The position numbers were made by a program, and so were the translations under genes. This document shows positions 1 through 7,047 of a stretch of DNA of 8,422 nucleotides, one piece after another. The DNA is taken from positions 1 to 8,422 of the forward strand of contig JAHWKS010000176.1 of assembly GCA_019347795.1 (NCBI GenBank), written 5' to 3'. Source of the stretch: Planctomycetota bacterium (GTDB lineage Bacteria > Planctomycetota > Planctomycetia > Pirellulales > Pirellulaceae). The notes beneath the pieces were generated by a model, which saw nothing but the letters and a program-made list of their open reading frames with translations, was not told the origin of the DNA and searched no databases. Position 1 is the first letter of the stretch, and every line of letters starts with the position of its first letter.

Positions 1-114
1 GGGGACTGGTGCGGGGGGTGCGCGCCGCCCCCCCGCCAGCCACCCCCGGACGCCGGCGCGTCGCGGCTGATCGCCTACCGTCTTTTGTACTACGCCATCG
101 CGTCCGGCCGATAG
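1..114 (+). other. GC-rich upstream stretch, possible 3' end of a preceding gene
   Basis: Reading in frame from base 1 gives 37 codons without a stop, ending in TAG at 112-114; the last residues read ASRLIAYRLLYYAIASGR. This could be the C-terminal tail of a gene that begins before the window, but it matches no family I recognise and does not look like the end of an ABC ATPase. The first 60 bases are extremely G/C-rich with C and G runs, so chance openness is likely. Bases 115-195 hold no gene apart from a possible N-terminal extension of the permease (TTG at 148). Confidence 0.2.
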
Positions 115-195
115 GGGCGAAACAGGCCGTTTTCAGGATCGCAGCGATTGGCGATAATCGGTTGCTTGACCCGCATCCTCAGCACCCGTATTGCG

Positions 196-2712
196 ATGAT
201 TCTTTGGAAGATCAGCCTCCGCGAAATCCGCTCGCACAAAGGGCGGGCCTTTCTCACGGCCTCCAGCATCGTGATCGGCGTGGCGGCGGTGGTGGCCGTG
301 AATCTGGCCACCGTCGCGGTGCGGGCGTCGTTCAGCACGATGCAGTCCACCATCGCGGGCGATGCGGCCTTGGAAGTCGAAGCCGCCGGGAACGCCACGT
401 TCGATGAAGCCCTCGCGTCGGAAATCGCCGAGCTTCCCGGCGTGCGAAATGCGGCGCCGGTCTTTCGCCGTCCCACGGTCATGTACTACGGCGACGATCA
501 GCGGGTCAACCTGACCCTGATGGGCGTGGCCCCCGACCGCGACGACTTGATGCGCGACTACGACCTGGTCGCCGGCGGCAACCTCACCTCCGGAGACGAG
601 GTGCTGGTGGACGCCGTCTTCGCGGAAGGGGCGAAACTCTCCCCGGGCGATCAAGTCCGCCTTCTCACCAGTCGAGGGCGTCCTCGCGCCTTCACCATCG
701 CGGGCCTGTTGAAACCGACAACCGGCGCCGCGGTCGGCCGGATGGGCGTGATGTTCATGCCGCTGGAAACCGCGCAAGCTCGCTTCGGCCGGCCGGATGA
801 GGTCAACCTCGTGCAAGTGATGCTGGAGGAAGGCGCCGACGCGGCCGCGGTGCAGGCGGCGATCGAGCAGGACCTTCCCGTGGGCCTGACGGTTCATGCG
901 CCGGTGGCGCAGAGCCAGATGGGGGAAGAGACGATGCGCTCGCTGCAAAGCGCACTCCGACTGGCCACGTGGTTCGCGGCGCTCGCGGCGGTGTTCATTG
1001 TGGCCAACGCCTTCTTTATGAACGTCACGCAGCGCCAGCGGCAACTGGCGGTGATGCGGGCGATGGGCGCCATGCGGGGCCAGGTTCGACTTCTGATTCT
1101 CCGCGAAGCGACGCTCCTGGCGGTGCTGGGCATCCTGGCCGGCCTGGCGGTCGGCTGGGGCGGAGCGGTGCTGCTCTCCATGGCGATGGAGCAGCTCTTC
1201 CGCACACAGTTGCCGCGGCCGGATCTCACTTGGCGAATCGCTGGTTGGGCTGTTGCGTTCGGCTTCGGGATGTCGGCACTAGGGGCCTTTCTGCCGGCGC
1301 GGAAGGCGTCGCGCGTCGAGCCGGTGGAAGGCATGCACGAGGTTTCCAAGGCTGACGTGGAAGGCGTCCCGCGCTGGTTCTTGACGTTCGGGGCCATCGG
1401 CTTTGTCGTTTTCGGCGCCTTGCTCGCCGCAAACCTCAGCGGTTATCTGCCGCGTTACGACTACGTGCTGGGGGCCATCATCTTCCTCGTGTTCGCCGTG
1501 ACGCTTCTGCCGCTGGCGCTGCGGACGCTCTCGGCGGCGGCGGCTTGGCCGATGCGGCTCTTCGGCCGGGCCGAGGCTCGCCTGGCGAGACAGCAACTGC
1601 TGCGGCGGCAGATTCGCACCGTGCTCACGATCGGCGTGCTGTTCGTCGCCTCCAGCACGGGGCTGGGACTGGCCAGCAATGTGATCGACGCGATCGACGA
1701 CGTGCAAAGCTGGTATCGCCGCGTGATGGCCGGCGACTTTTTCCTCCGCACCATGGTCTTCGACCTGGCGAGCTGGGAGTCGCCTCCGCTGCCCGAGGGG
1801 GTCGAGGAAAAGGTGCGGGCGATCGAGGGGATCAAGTACGCCTACGGCGTGCGGCTGGTGAGCGGCCGGGCGGCCGGGCAGGACGTGATGATCGCCGCAC
1901 GGGAATTTCCCACGGCCGAAACCATCTCGCAGGTCTTCAAAGATATGACGTCGGAGGAGCTGCGGCAGCGGTTTCTGGAAGGGCAGGTAACGATCGGCTC
2001 GGTCCTCGCCCAGCGGACCGGCCTGGAGGCGGGCGACGAGATCGAAATCGATACGCTGCAAGGTCCCGTGAAGCGAGAGATCGCCGCCATCATCAACGAC
2101 TATATGGGAGGCGGGCTGGTCGTCCACATGGAGCGGCAGCATGCGGCGGAGCTGCTCGGGGTGCAAGGGCTGGACGCCTTCGTCATCCGCGCCCTCCCCG
2201 AACAACGCGAGGCGGTGGAGGAGGAGCTGCGCCGGATCGCGAATGAGTACGGGATCCTTTTGCAGTCCTACGCGGAGCTGACCGGCGAGATCGACAGCAT
2301 GATGGCCGGCGTGGTGGGCGGACTGTGGGTGGTGATGATCCTCGGCCTGGTGGTCGCGGCCCTCGGCGTGGCGAACACGCTGAGCATGAACGTGCTGGAG
2401 CAGACACGGGAGCTGGCGATGTTGCGGGTGGTGGCCATGACCCGCGCGCAGGCCCGGCGGAGCGTCATCGCGCAGGCCGGCATGTTGGGCGTGATCGGCC
2501 TGTTGCCCGGCGTGGTGGTCGGTCTGGGGCTCTCGTGGCTGATCAACCGCTCGCTGATGTCCACGGTCGGGCGGGAGTTCGCCTTCGGCTTTCATCCCTG
2601 GCTGGGAATCGGGGCCTTCGCCGTCGCCATGGTGCTGGTGATGGCCGCCGCCTGGATCCCCGCCCAACGCGCCGCGAACCTCGAGCCTGTCCAGGCGCTG
2701 CGGTACGAGTAG
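196..2712 (+). CDS. ABC transporter permease with two FtsX/MacB-type modules
   Basis: This 838-residue protein is an integral inner-membrane permease of the type VII (MacB/LolC/FtsX-like) ABC class, closest in layout to the ten-helix YbbP-type permeases. Predicted helices lie near residues 18-40, 254-277, 300-330, 348-367, 394-414, 424-444, 475-497, 703-729, 761-783 and 800-822. Two large extracytoplasmic domains sit at about 41-253 and 498-702. Each half carries the family's cytoplasmic coupling segment after its second helix: RQRQLAVMRAMGAMRGQV near 280-297 and EQTRELAMLRVVAMTRAQ near 735-752. The end, NLEPVQALRYE, is typical of the family, and EPVEGM near 375-380 is its counterpart closing the first half. 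ATG at 196 is preferred because it leaves the usual short basic segment (MILWKISLREIRSHKGR) before helix 1. A TTG at 148 with AGGA at 135-138 would add 16 residues. Such permeases work with a LolD/MacB-like ATPase, none of which is seen here; it may lie upstream. The substrate is unknown. Confidence 0.93.
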   Translation: MILWKISLREIRSHKGRAFLTASSIVIGVAAVVAVNLATVAVRASFSTMQSTIAGDAALEVEAAGNATFDEALASEIAELPGVRNAAPVFRRPTVMYYGDDQRVNLTLMGVAPDRDDLMRDYDLVAGGNLTSGDEVLVDAVFAEGAKLSPGDQVRLLTSRGRPRAFTIAGLLKPTTGAAVGRMGVMFMPLETAQARFGRPDEVNLVQVMLEEGADAAAVQAAIEQDLPVGLTVHAPVAQSQMGEETMRSLQSALRLATWFAALAAVFIVANAFFMNVTQRQRQLAVMRAMGAMRGQVRLLILREATLLAVLGILAGLAVGWGGAVLLSMAMEQLFRTQLPRPDLTWRIAGWAVAFGFGMSALGAFLPARKASRVEPVEGMHEVSKADVEGVPRWFLTFGAIGFVVFGALLAANLSGYLPRYDYVLGAIIFLVFAVTLLPLALRTLSAAAAWPMRLFGRAEARLARQQLLRRQIRTVLTIGVLFVASSTGLGLASNVIDAIDDVQSWYRRVMAGDFFLRTMVFDLASWESPPLPEGVEEKVRAIEGIKYAYGVRLVSGRAAGQDVMIAAREFPTAETISQVFKDMTSEELRQRFLEGQVTIGSVLAQRTGLEAGDEIEIDTLQGPVKREIAAIINDYMGGGLVVHMERQHAAELLGVQGLDAFVIRALPEQREAVEEELRRIANEYGILLQSYAELTGEIDSMMAGVVGGLWVVMILGLVVAALGVANTLSMNVLEQTRELAMLRVVAMTRAQARRSVIAQAGMLGVIGLLPGVVVGLGLSWLINRSLMSTVGREFAFGFHPWLGIGAFAVAMVLVMAAAWIPAQRAANLEPVQALRYE

Positions 2713-2761
2713 CGGCGTGCGGGTCCGTAGCGGGGCGGTGCGAGGCTCGAGAGGAAAATCC

Positions 2762-2791
2762 TTGTGGCTCATCGCCAACGTCGCATACAAT
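2762..2791 (+). promoter_or_regulatory. Candidate sigma70-type promoter before the propeller gene
   Basis: In the gap after the permease, TTGTGG (2762-2767) is followed by an 18-base spacer and TACAAT (2786-2791), a 5/6 match to the -10 consensus; the -35 matches only 3/6. The A/T-rich patch stands out from GC-rich surroundings. Transcription would start near 2798, giving a leader of only about 20-30 bases before the possible starts at 2820 or 2829. This suggests the propeller gene begins its own transcription unit. The rest of the gap (2713-2761 and 2792-2819) shows no hairpin plus T-run and no other recognisable site. Confidence 0.45.
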
Positions 2792-2819
2792 TTGTAGTGA
2801 GGTCGTTTTTCAGCCGAGT

Positions 2820-4211
2820 GTGGAGCCTTTGAGAATAGCGTTTCAGCGCGTGATCGCGGCACAATCCAAGAGGGCGGCGGCCCTGCGAGTGTTCTCTCTT
2901 GCCGGAGTGATCCTGGCGGGAGCGTTTTGCGCGGGCATCGGACTTTTCGTCTGGGGACGATTCGCGACGCCCGAAACGCCCCACGGCGCAGCGGTGGACG
3001 ATGCGGACCCGCGCGACGCAGCTTGGAATCCGTCTCGACCGTTGCCGGCCGCTCCGCCCGTTTCCATTGGCAAGGAAGATTGGCCGGCGTGGCGAGGACC
3101 TGCGGGAAACAATCATGCCCGCGGCGCCGCCCCTCCTCTTACCTGGAGCGAAGATGAAAACATCGTCTGGAAAACATCCGTTCCCGGGCGAGGCCATTCG
3201 TCGCCGATTGTGCTGGGAGATCGCATCTTCCTGACGACCGCGGACGATCAGCGGGAAGTTCAGTCCGCCCTCTGCCTGGCCCGCGACTCAGGAGGAATAC
3301 TCTGGCAGACCCCGGTTCACCAGGGCCGCTTCATCTACGCGAATCCTAAGAATTCTCACGCCTCGTCCACTCCGGCCACCGACGGTCAGCGGGTCTTCGC
3401 GCTCTTCGCGTATCGCGACGCGGTCTGGCTCACTGCGCTCGCGCTCGACGGCGCCATCCTTTGGCAAACGGAGTTGGGCCCCTACGTCTCCAAAGAAGGT
3501 TTCGGCGCGTCGCCTTTGATCGTAGACGCGCTGGTGATTGTCGCCGGGGAGAATGTGGGCCGCTCCTGGCTGGCCGCCGTGCACCGCGTAACCGGGGAGA
3601 TCGTCTGGCGCATCTCCCGCGGACCGGGCACAAGCTTTGCCAGCCCCGCGTTGATCGAGCACGAGGGAGAGCGTCTCGTCGTCCTCGCGGGATTGGGGCG
3701 CGTCGAAGCCTATGATCCCAAGACGGGAGAGTCGCGGTGGTCCTGCCCGTTTCCCGTACCGTCGCCTTCGGCGTCCACGCCCACTTATGGAGACGGCCTC
3801 CTGTTGGTGACCAGCTCCGACCAGCAAACAGGCATTTTGGGATTGAGCCTGCAGGACGACGGCGCCGAAATTCGCTGGAGCGAGCGCATCAAGGCCGAGG
3901 TGCCGTCGCCCCTATATCATGAAGGTCTGGCCTATTTTGTCCAGGATATCGGCGTGATAGCCTGTATCGACGCAGATACCGGTCAGATGGTCTGGCGGAA
4001 ACGGCTGGGCGGCAATGCCGCCTCTTCTCCCGTGTTCGTAAACGGCCACGTGCTGGTGTGCCTGGAAGATGGGCGGACGATCATGTTAAAACACGGGCGC
4101 GAGTTCGAGCCGGTCCACGAGAACGTCCTCGACGGTGAGATTCTGGCGACGCCGGCAGTCAGTGGAGGCCGAATCTTCCTCCGGTCGACCGAAGCCGTCT
4201 ACTGCATCTGA
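2820..4211 (+). CDS. Membrane-anchored PQQ-like (BamB-type) beta-propeller protein
   Basis: About 463 residues if begun at GTG 2820. A basic N-terminus is followed by one hydrophobic segment (about residues 23-46), an anchor or uncleaved signal, and a Pro/Ala/Asp-rich linker to about 85. The propeller then opens with DWPAWRGPAGNNHA (87-100), the signature of the many planctomycete PQQ-like repeat proteins. Repeated outer-strand motifs of the form D-x-G-x-x-x-W are visible, with tryptophans at 117, 162, 215, 263, 307, 353 and 392. A last sheet at about 430-463 (GEILATPAVSGGRIFLRS) closes a seven- or eight-bladed ring. Such proteins usually do not bind PQQ; they act as scaffolds or uncharacterised periplasmic factors. 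The start is uncertain: no in-frame ATG lies near the N-terminus, and GTG 2820, TTG 2829 and GTG 2850 are all possible, none with a well-spaced ribosome site (GGAG at 2822-2825 lies only 3 bases before TTG 2829). The stop lies 29 bases before the next gene, suggesting co-transcription. Confidence 0.88.
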   Translation: MEPLRIAFQRVIAAQSKRAAALRVFSLAGVILAGAFCAGIGLFVWGRFATPETPHGAAVDDADPRDAAWNPSRPLPAAPPVSIGKEDWPAWRGPAGNNHARGAAPPLTWSEDENIVWKTSVPGRGHSSPIVLGDRIFLTTADDQREVQSALCLARDSGGILWQTPVHQGRFIYANPKNSHASSTPATDGQRVFALFAYRDAVWLTALALDGAILWQTELGPYVSKEGFGASPLIVDALVIVAGENVGRSWLAAVHRVTGEIVWRISRGPGTSFASPALIEHEGERLVVLAGLGRVEAYDPKTGESRWSCPFPVPSPSASTPTYGDGLLLVTSSDQQTGILGLSLQDDGAEIRWSERIKAEVPSPLYHEGLAYFVQDIGVIACIDADTGQMVWRKRLGGNAASSPVFVNGHVLVCLEDGRTIMLKHGREFEPVHENVLDGEILATPAVSGGRIFLRSTEAVYCI

Positions 4212-4240
4212 GCAGACACAGCTCCTTCCGAGATCGACGA

Positions 4241-6964
4241 ATGATGTTCTTGCGCGGCGGCCTTCGCCGGCGGGCCTGGTTGGGATGCGGCGCCGCCGTT
4301 GTGACGCTCGGGGCGACGGCGCTGGTCGTCTTCTCTTGGCCGCCTGCAAATTCGCGGGCGCCGGCGCAAGCCGCTCCCGACGAGGGCGAAGTCATCGCCG
4401 CCGCCCCCTTGCAGATCACGCCGTGGGCCGAAGCGCCGCTGGTCCGCAATCCTGCAAGCATCGACGTAGACGACCGCGGTCGCGTCTGGGTGGCCGAGGC
4501 CGTCAACTACCGGGACTGGGTCAATGGGCAAAGCGAGTCCTCGTCGTCGGCGCACCGTCCGCAGGGAGATCGCATCGTCATCCTCAGCGACACCGACGGC
4601 GACGGGCGGGCGGACGATTCCACGGTGTTCGCCCAGGATCCGGAACTGGTGGCGCCCATGGGGCTGTGCGTGCTGGGCCGCAGCGCGTACGTCTCTTGCT
4701 CGCCGCACGTCCTGGTGTACACCGATGACGACGGAGACGACCGCGCCGACCGGAAAGACGTGTTCCTCACCGGTTTCGGCGGCTTTGACAACGACCATGG
4801 CGTCCATTCCCTAGTTCCCGGACCGGACGGCGCGTTCTATCTTGTGACCGGCAATGCCGGTCCCCACGTAGTGACCGACCGCTCCGGCTGGACGCTCCGC
4901 GCCGGCAGCTATTACCCGTCGCCGCCGTCAACCACGTTGAACTCCGGAGGACTGCGCAGCGACGACGGAGAGGTGCACGTCGGCGGCGTCGCGTTGAAGG
5001 TCGGCCCCGACGGAAGGGGACTATCCGTCATTGGCCACAATTTTCGCAATCCGTACGAACTGGCCGTGGACTCCTTCGGCGACGTGTGGCAGACCGACAA
5101 TGACGACACGGTCAGTTGCCGCATGACGTGGCTGATGGAGCGGGCCAATCTCGGTTTCGCGTCGGCAGACGGCCGGCGATCCTGGCAGGAGGACTCCCGG
5201 CCGGGTCAGACTGTCCCCGAGGCGCATTGGCGCCAGGACGATCCCGGCGTACTCCCCGCGGGAGACGTTTACGGGACCGGGGCGCCAACGGGGCTCGTCC
5301 GCTATGAAGGCGACGCGCTGGGGCCAAACTTGCAGGGCGCCATTATCGCTTGCGAGGCAGGACTTGGCTGCGTCTTCGCGTACACTCCAATTCCCGACGG
5401 CGCTGGTTTTCGTTTTGAATCCAAGCGACTGATTTGGTCGCAGAACCCCGAGAAGCCTTACGCAGAGACCTGGTTCCGCCCGACCGACGTCGCGATTTCG
5501 CCCGAGGGGGACCTGCTGATCTCCGATTGGTTTGATCCGAATGTCGGAGGCCACCGCATCGCCGACCTTGCAGCCGGCGGACGGATTTTCCGCGTCACTC
5601 CGACGCGAAAAGGAGGCGCCAAGCAGGATTTGTCGCCCGCGTCGAGCATCGATCTTTCGACTCCGCAGGGCCGTCGGGCCGCGTTGCGCAGCGTTTCTCC
5701 CCATGTGCGTTGGATGGGCCGCAAGGCGATCGCCAATCGCGGCGCGGCGGCGGTCGAAGAGTTAGAGCCGCTGCTGACCGACCCGAATCCCTTCGTACAG
5801 GCCCGCGCGCTTTGGGTCCTGGCCGAAGCGGGACCGGAAGGAAAGGGATTGGTCGAGGCCCGGCTGCACCACGACGATCCGCAAATGCGGATTGCGGCGT
5901 TCCGGGCGATGCGCGCCGCGGGAGTTTCAGCCGTGGAATTGGCGCCGCAAGTTTGCGTCGATCCTTCGCCTGCGGTTCGCCGGGAGGCAGCGATCGCGCT
6001 GCGGGGCGCGCCGTACGCCGAAGCACGGCCTTTCTTGCTCGAGTTGGCCGCACGCTTTGACGGTTCGGATCGCACGTATCTCGAAGCTTTGGGCGCGGCA
6101 TGCGAGGCGCACGCCGAGTTCCTCTATCCGGACCTTAAGTCCCGATTCGGCGCTCCTGCCGGGGAGTGGTCCGCGGCGTTTTCCGGTTTGGTTTGGCGTC
6201 TTCATCCCCGAGCAGCTTTGGAAGACCTGCGGGCGCATGCCCATGATCCCCGCCTCGACGAGCGCCAGCGGCGCCGCATGATTGACGCTCTCGCTTTCAC
6301 ACAGAGCGAGCAAGCCCCGAAGGCGATCGCCTCGCTTGCCAAAGCGTTGTGGAAGGGCGATCTCGCCGGTACGCAGGGCGCGGCTGAGTTGCGTCAATAC
6401 GCCGAGTGGTGGCTCGGCGCGTTGTCGGAAGTGTCCCGCGCGGAGGGGGGCCGCGGCGCCGATGCTGGGCCGATCACGGTGCGAACGCCGCCGCGGTCGC
6501 CCACGATCGTCGATCACGCACGCGTGGCGGCGATCGCCGATCGGAGCGGGAACCGCGAGCGCGGCCGGCAATGGTTTTTCTCCGAGCGCGCCGGCTGCGC
6601 GTCATGCCACCGCTTCTCCGGCAAGGGGGGCGATGCGGGGCCGGAGCTGACGGAAATCCGACGTCGGTTGAACCGGCGCCAACTGGTGGAGGCGATTCTC
6701 TATCCAAGCGCGTCGATCGCGTCCGGATACAACACTTGGACGGCGACCGACATTCGCGGACGAACCTACGCGGGCGCGCTGGTTTCGACCGCCGACATCA
6801 TCACGCTCCGAACGGCCGGGGGAGCGCACATCGACCTGCCCCGGCGCCAGGTCGAGGAGCTTGGCTACCTGCCCGTGTCGCTCATGCCGGATTTCGGCCA
6901 AGGCGCCCTCTCCTCCCAGGCGGTCGCCGACCTGGCGGAGTTCTTGTTGCAGGCGAACAATTGA
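4241..6964 (+). CDS. Pirellula/Verrucomicrobium-type membrane-bound dehydrogenase with HEAT-like repeats and C-terminal cytochrome c domain
   Basis: This 907-residue multidomain protein starts at ATG 4241 (a second ATG follows directly); no Shine-Dalgarno is evident. Residues 1-33 form a basic, then hydrophobic export or anchor segment, followed by an Ala/Pro linker. Residues about 55-455 match the planctomycete/verrucomicrobial 'putative membrane-bound dehydrogenase' propeller (TIGR02604 type), as in RVWVAEAVNYRDW (81-93). Two acidic DxDGD-like loops occur there, DTDGDGRAD (117-125) and TDDDGDDRAD (161-170), likely calcium sites. Residues about 475-720 are helical HEAT-like repeats. Residues about 768-907 are the matching heme-binding domain (TIGR02603 type), with CASCH at 786-790 for covalent c-type heme and Met882 (SLMPDFGQGAL) as the probable distal ligand. 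The heme indicates an extracytoplasmic location and electron transfer, probably from substrate oxidation to a respiratory acceptor. The substrate is unknown; sugar or alcohol oxidation is often supposed from the quinoprotein-dehydrogenase-like fold. No frameshift or missing domain is seen. It sits 29 bases after the propeller gene, probably in one operon. Confidence 0.93.
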   Translation: MMFLRGGLRRRAWLGCGAAVVTLGATALVVFSWPPANSRAPAQAAPDEGEVIAAAPLQITPWAEAPLVRNPASIDVDDRGRVWVAEAVNYRDWVNGQSESSSSAHRPQGDRIVILSDTDGDGRADDSTVFAQDPELVAPMGLCVLGRSAYVSCSPHVLVYTDDDGDDRADRKDVFLTGFGGFDNDHGVHSLVPGPDGAFYLVTGNAGPHVVTDRSGWTLRAGSYYPSPPSTTLNSGGLRSDDGEVHVGGVALKVGPDGRGLSVIGHNFRNPYELAVDSFGDVWQTDNDDTVSCRMTWLMERANLGFASADGRRSWQEDSRPGQTVPEAHWRQDDPGVLPAGDVYGTGAPTGLVRYEGDALGPNLQGAIIACEAGLGCVFAYTPIPDGAGFRFESKRLIWSQNPEKPYAETWFRPTDVAISPEGDLLISDWFDPNVGGHRIADLAAGGRIFRVTPTRKGGAKQDLSPASSIDLSTPQGRRAALRSVSPHVRWMGRKAIANRGAAAVEELEPLLTDPNPFVQARALWVLAEAGPEGKGLVEARLHHDDPQMRIAAFRAMRAAGVSAVELAPQVCVDPSPAVRREAAIALRGAPYAEARPFLLELAARFDGSDRTYLEALGAACEAHAEFLYPDLKSRFGAPAGEWSAAFSGLVWRLHPRAALEDLRAHAHDPRLDERQRRRMIDALAFTQSEQAPKAIASLAKALWKGDLAGTQGAAELRQYAEWWLGALSEVSRAEGGRGADAGPITVRTPPRSPTIVDHARVAAIADRSGNRERGRQWFFSERAGCASCHRFSGKGGDAGPELTEIRRRLNRRQLVEAILYPSASIASGYNTWTATDIRGRTYAGALVSTADIITLRTAGGAHIDLPRRQVEELGYLPVSLMPDFGQGALSSQAVADLAEFLLQANN

Positions 6965-6996
6965 TTGTACGCGCGGCTCAATCGCGGTAAGATAAT
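6965..6996 (+). promoter_or_regulatory. Weak promoter candidate before the terpenoid-cyclase-fold gene
   Basis: Directly after the stop of the heme protein, TTGTAC (6965-6970) is followed by a 17-base spacer and TAAGAT (6988-6993). An overlapping GATAAT (6991-6996) matches the -10 consensus 5/6 but has no good -35 at standard spacing. Matches are modest; the main support is an A/T-rich patch in a short gap between otherwise very GC-rich genes. No stem-loop with a following T-run is visible to end the upstream transcript, so read-through is also possible. Confidence 0.33.
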
Positions 6997-7008
6997 GGGA
7001 TTGCGCAG

Positions 7009-7037
7009 TTTCCCTGGTTGCTCTTCTTTCATTTTTT
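7009..7037 (+). other. Pyrimidine-rich leader
   Basis: Of 29 bases, 25 are C or T, ending in a run of six T (7032-7037) ten bases before the start codon at 7048. In a window this GC-rich the tract is conspicuous. It may be an unstructured translational leader bound by ribosomal protein S1, since the only purine-rich ribosome-site candidate, GGAAG at 7041-7045, is just two bases from the ATG. No hairpin precedes the T-run, so it is not a convincing intrinsic terminator. This role is inference. Confidence 0.25.
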
Positions 7038-7047
7038 GCCGGAAGTC

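Noticed and set aside
133..1044. Long antisense open frame of about 300 codons opposite the permease
   Set aside because: Its product is rich in His, Arg, Gly and Ala with no domain; it mirrors the strong third-position GC of the permease gene, which has clear helices and family motifs.
2713..2760. Intrinsic terminator after the permease
   Set aside because: Only a weak CGAGGCTCG inverted match is present and no T-run follows; not enough to call a terminator.
2325..2819. Upstream open extension of the propeller frame into the permease gene
   Set aside because: The frame is open back to an ATG at 2325, but the added part reads as an Arg/Gly-rich shadow of the permease and would place a natural N-terminal membrane anchor in mid-protein.
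1279..2862. Antisense open frame of 527 codons opposite the second half of the permease and the gap
   Set aside because: Composition is His/Gln/Arg/Pro-heavy and low-complexity, with no recognisable fold; it is a GC-driven shadow of the true gene.
4241..4310. Lipoprotein signal with Cys16 in the heme protein
   Set aside because: Residues before the Cys are AWLGC, lacking the Leu at -3, and the hydrophobic stretch follows rather than precedes the Cys, so it is not a lipobox.
7009..7040. Intrinsic terminator after the heme protein, from the run of T
   Set aside because: No GC-rich stem precedes the T-run, so the tract is better described as a pyrimidine-rich leader.
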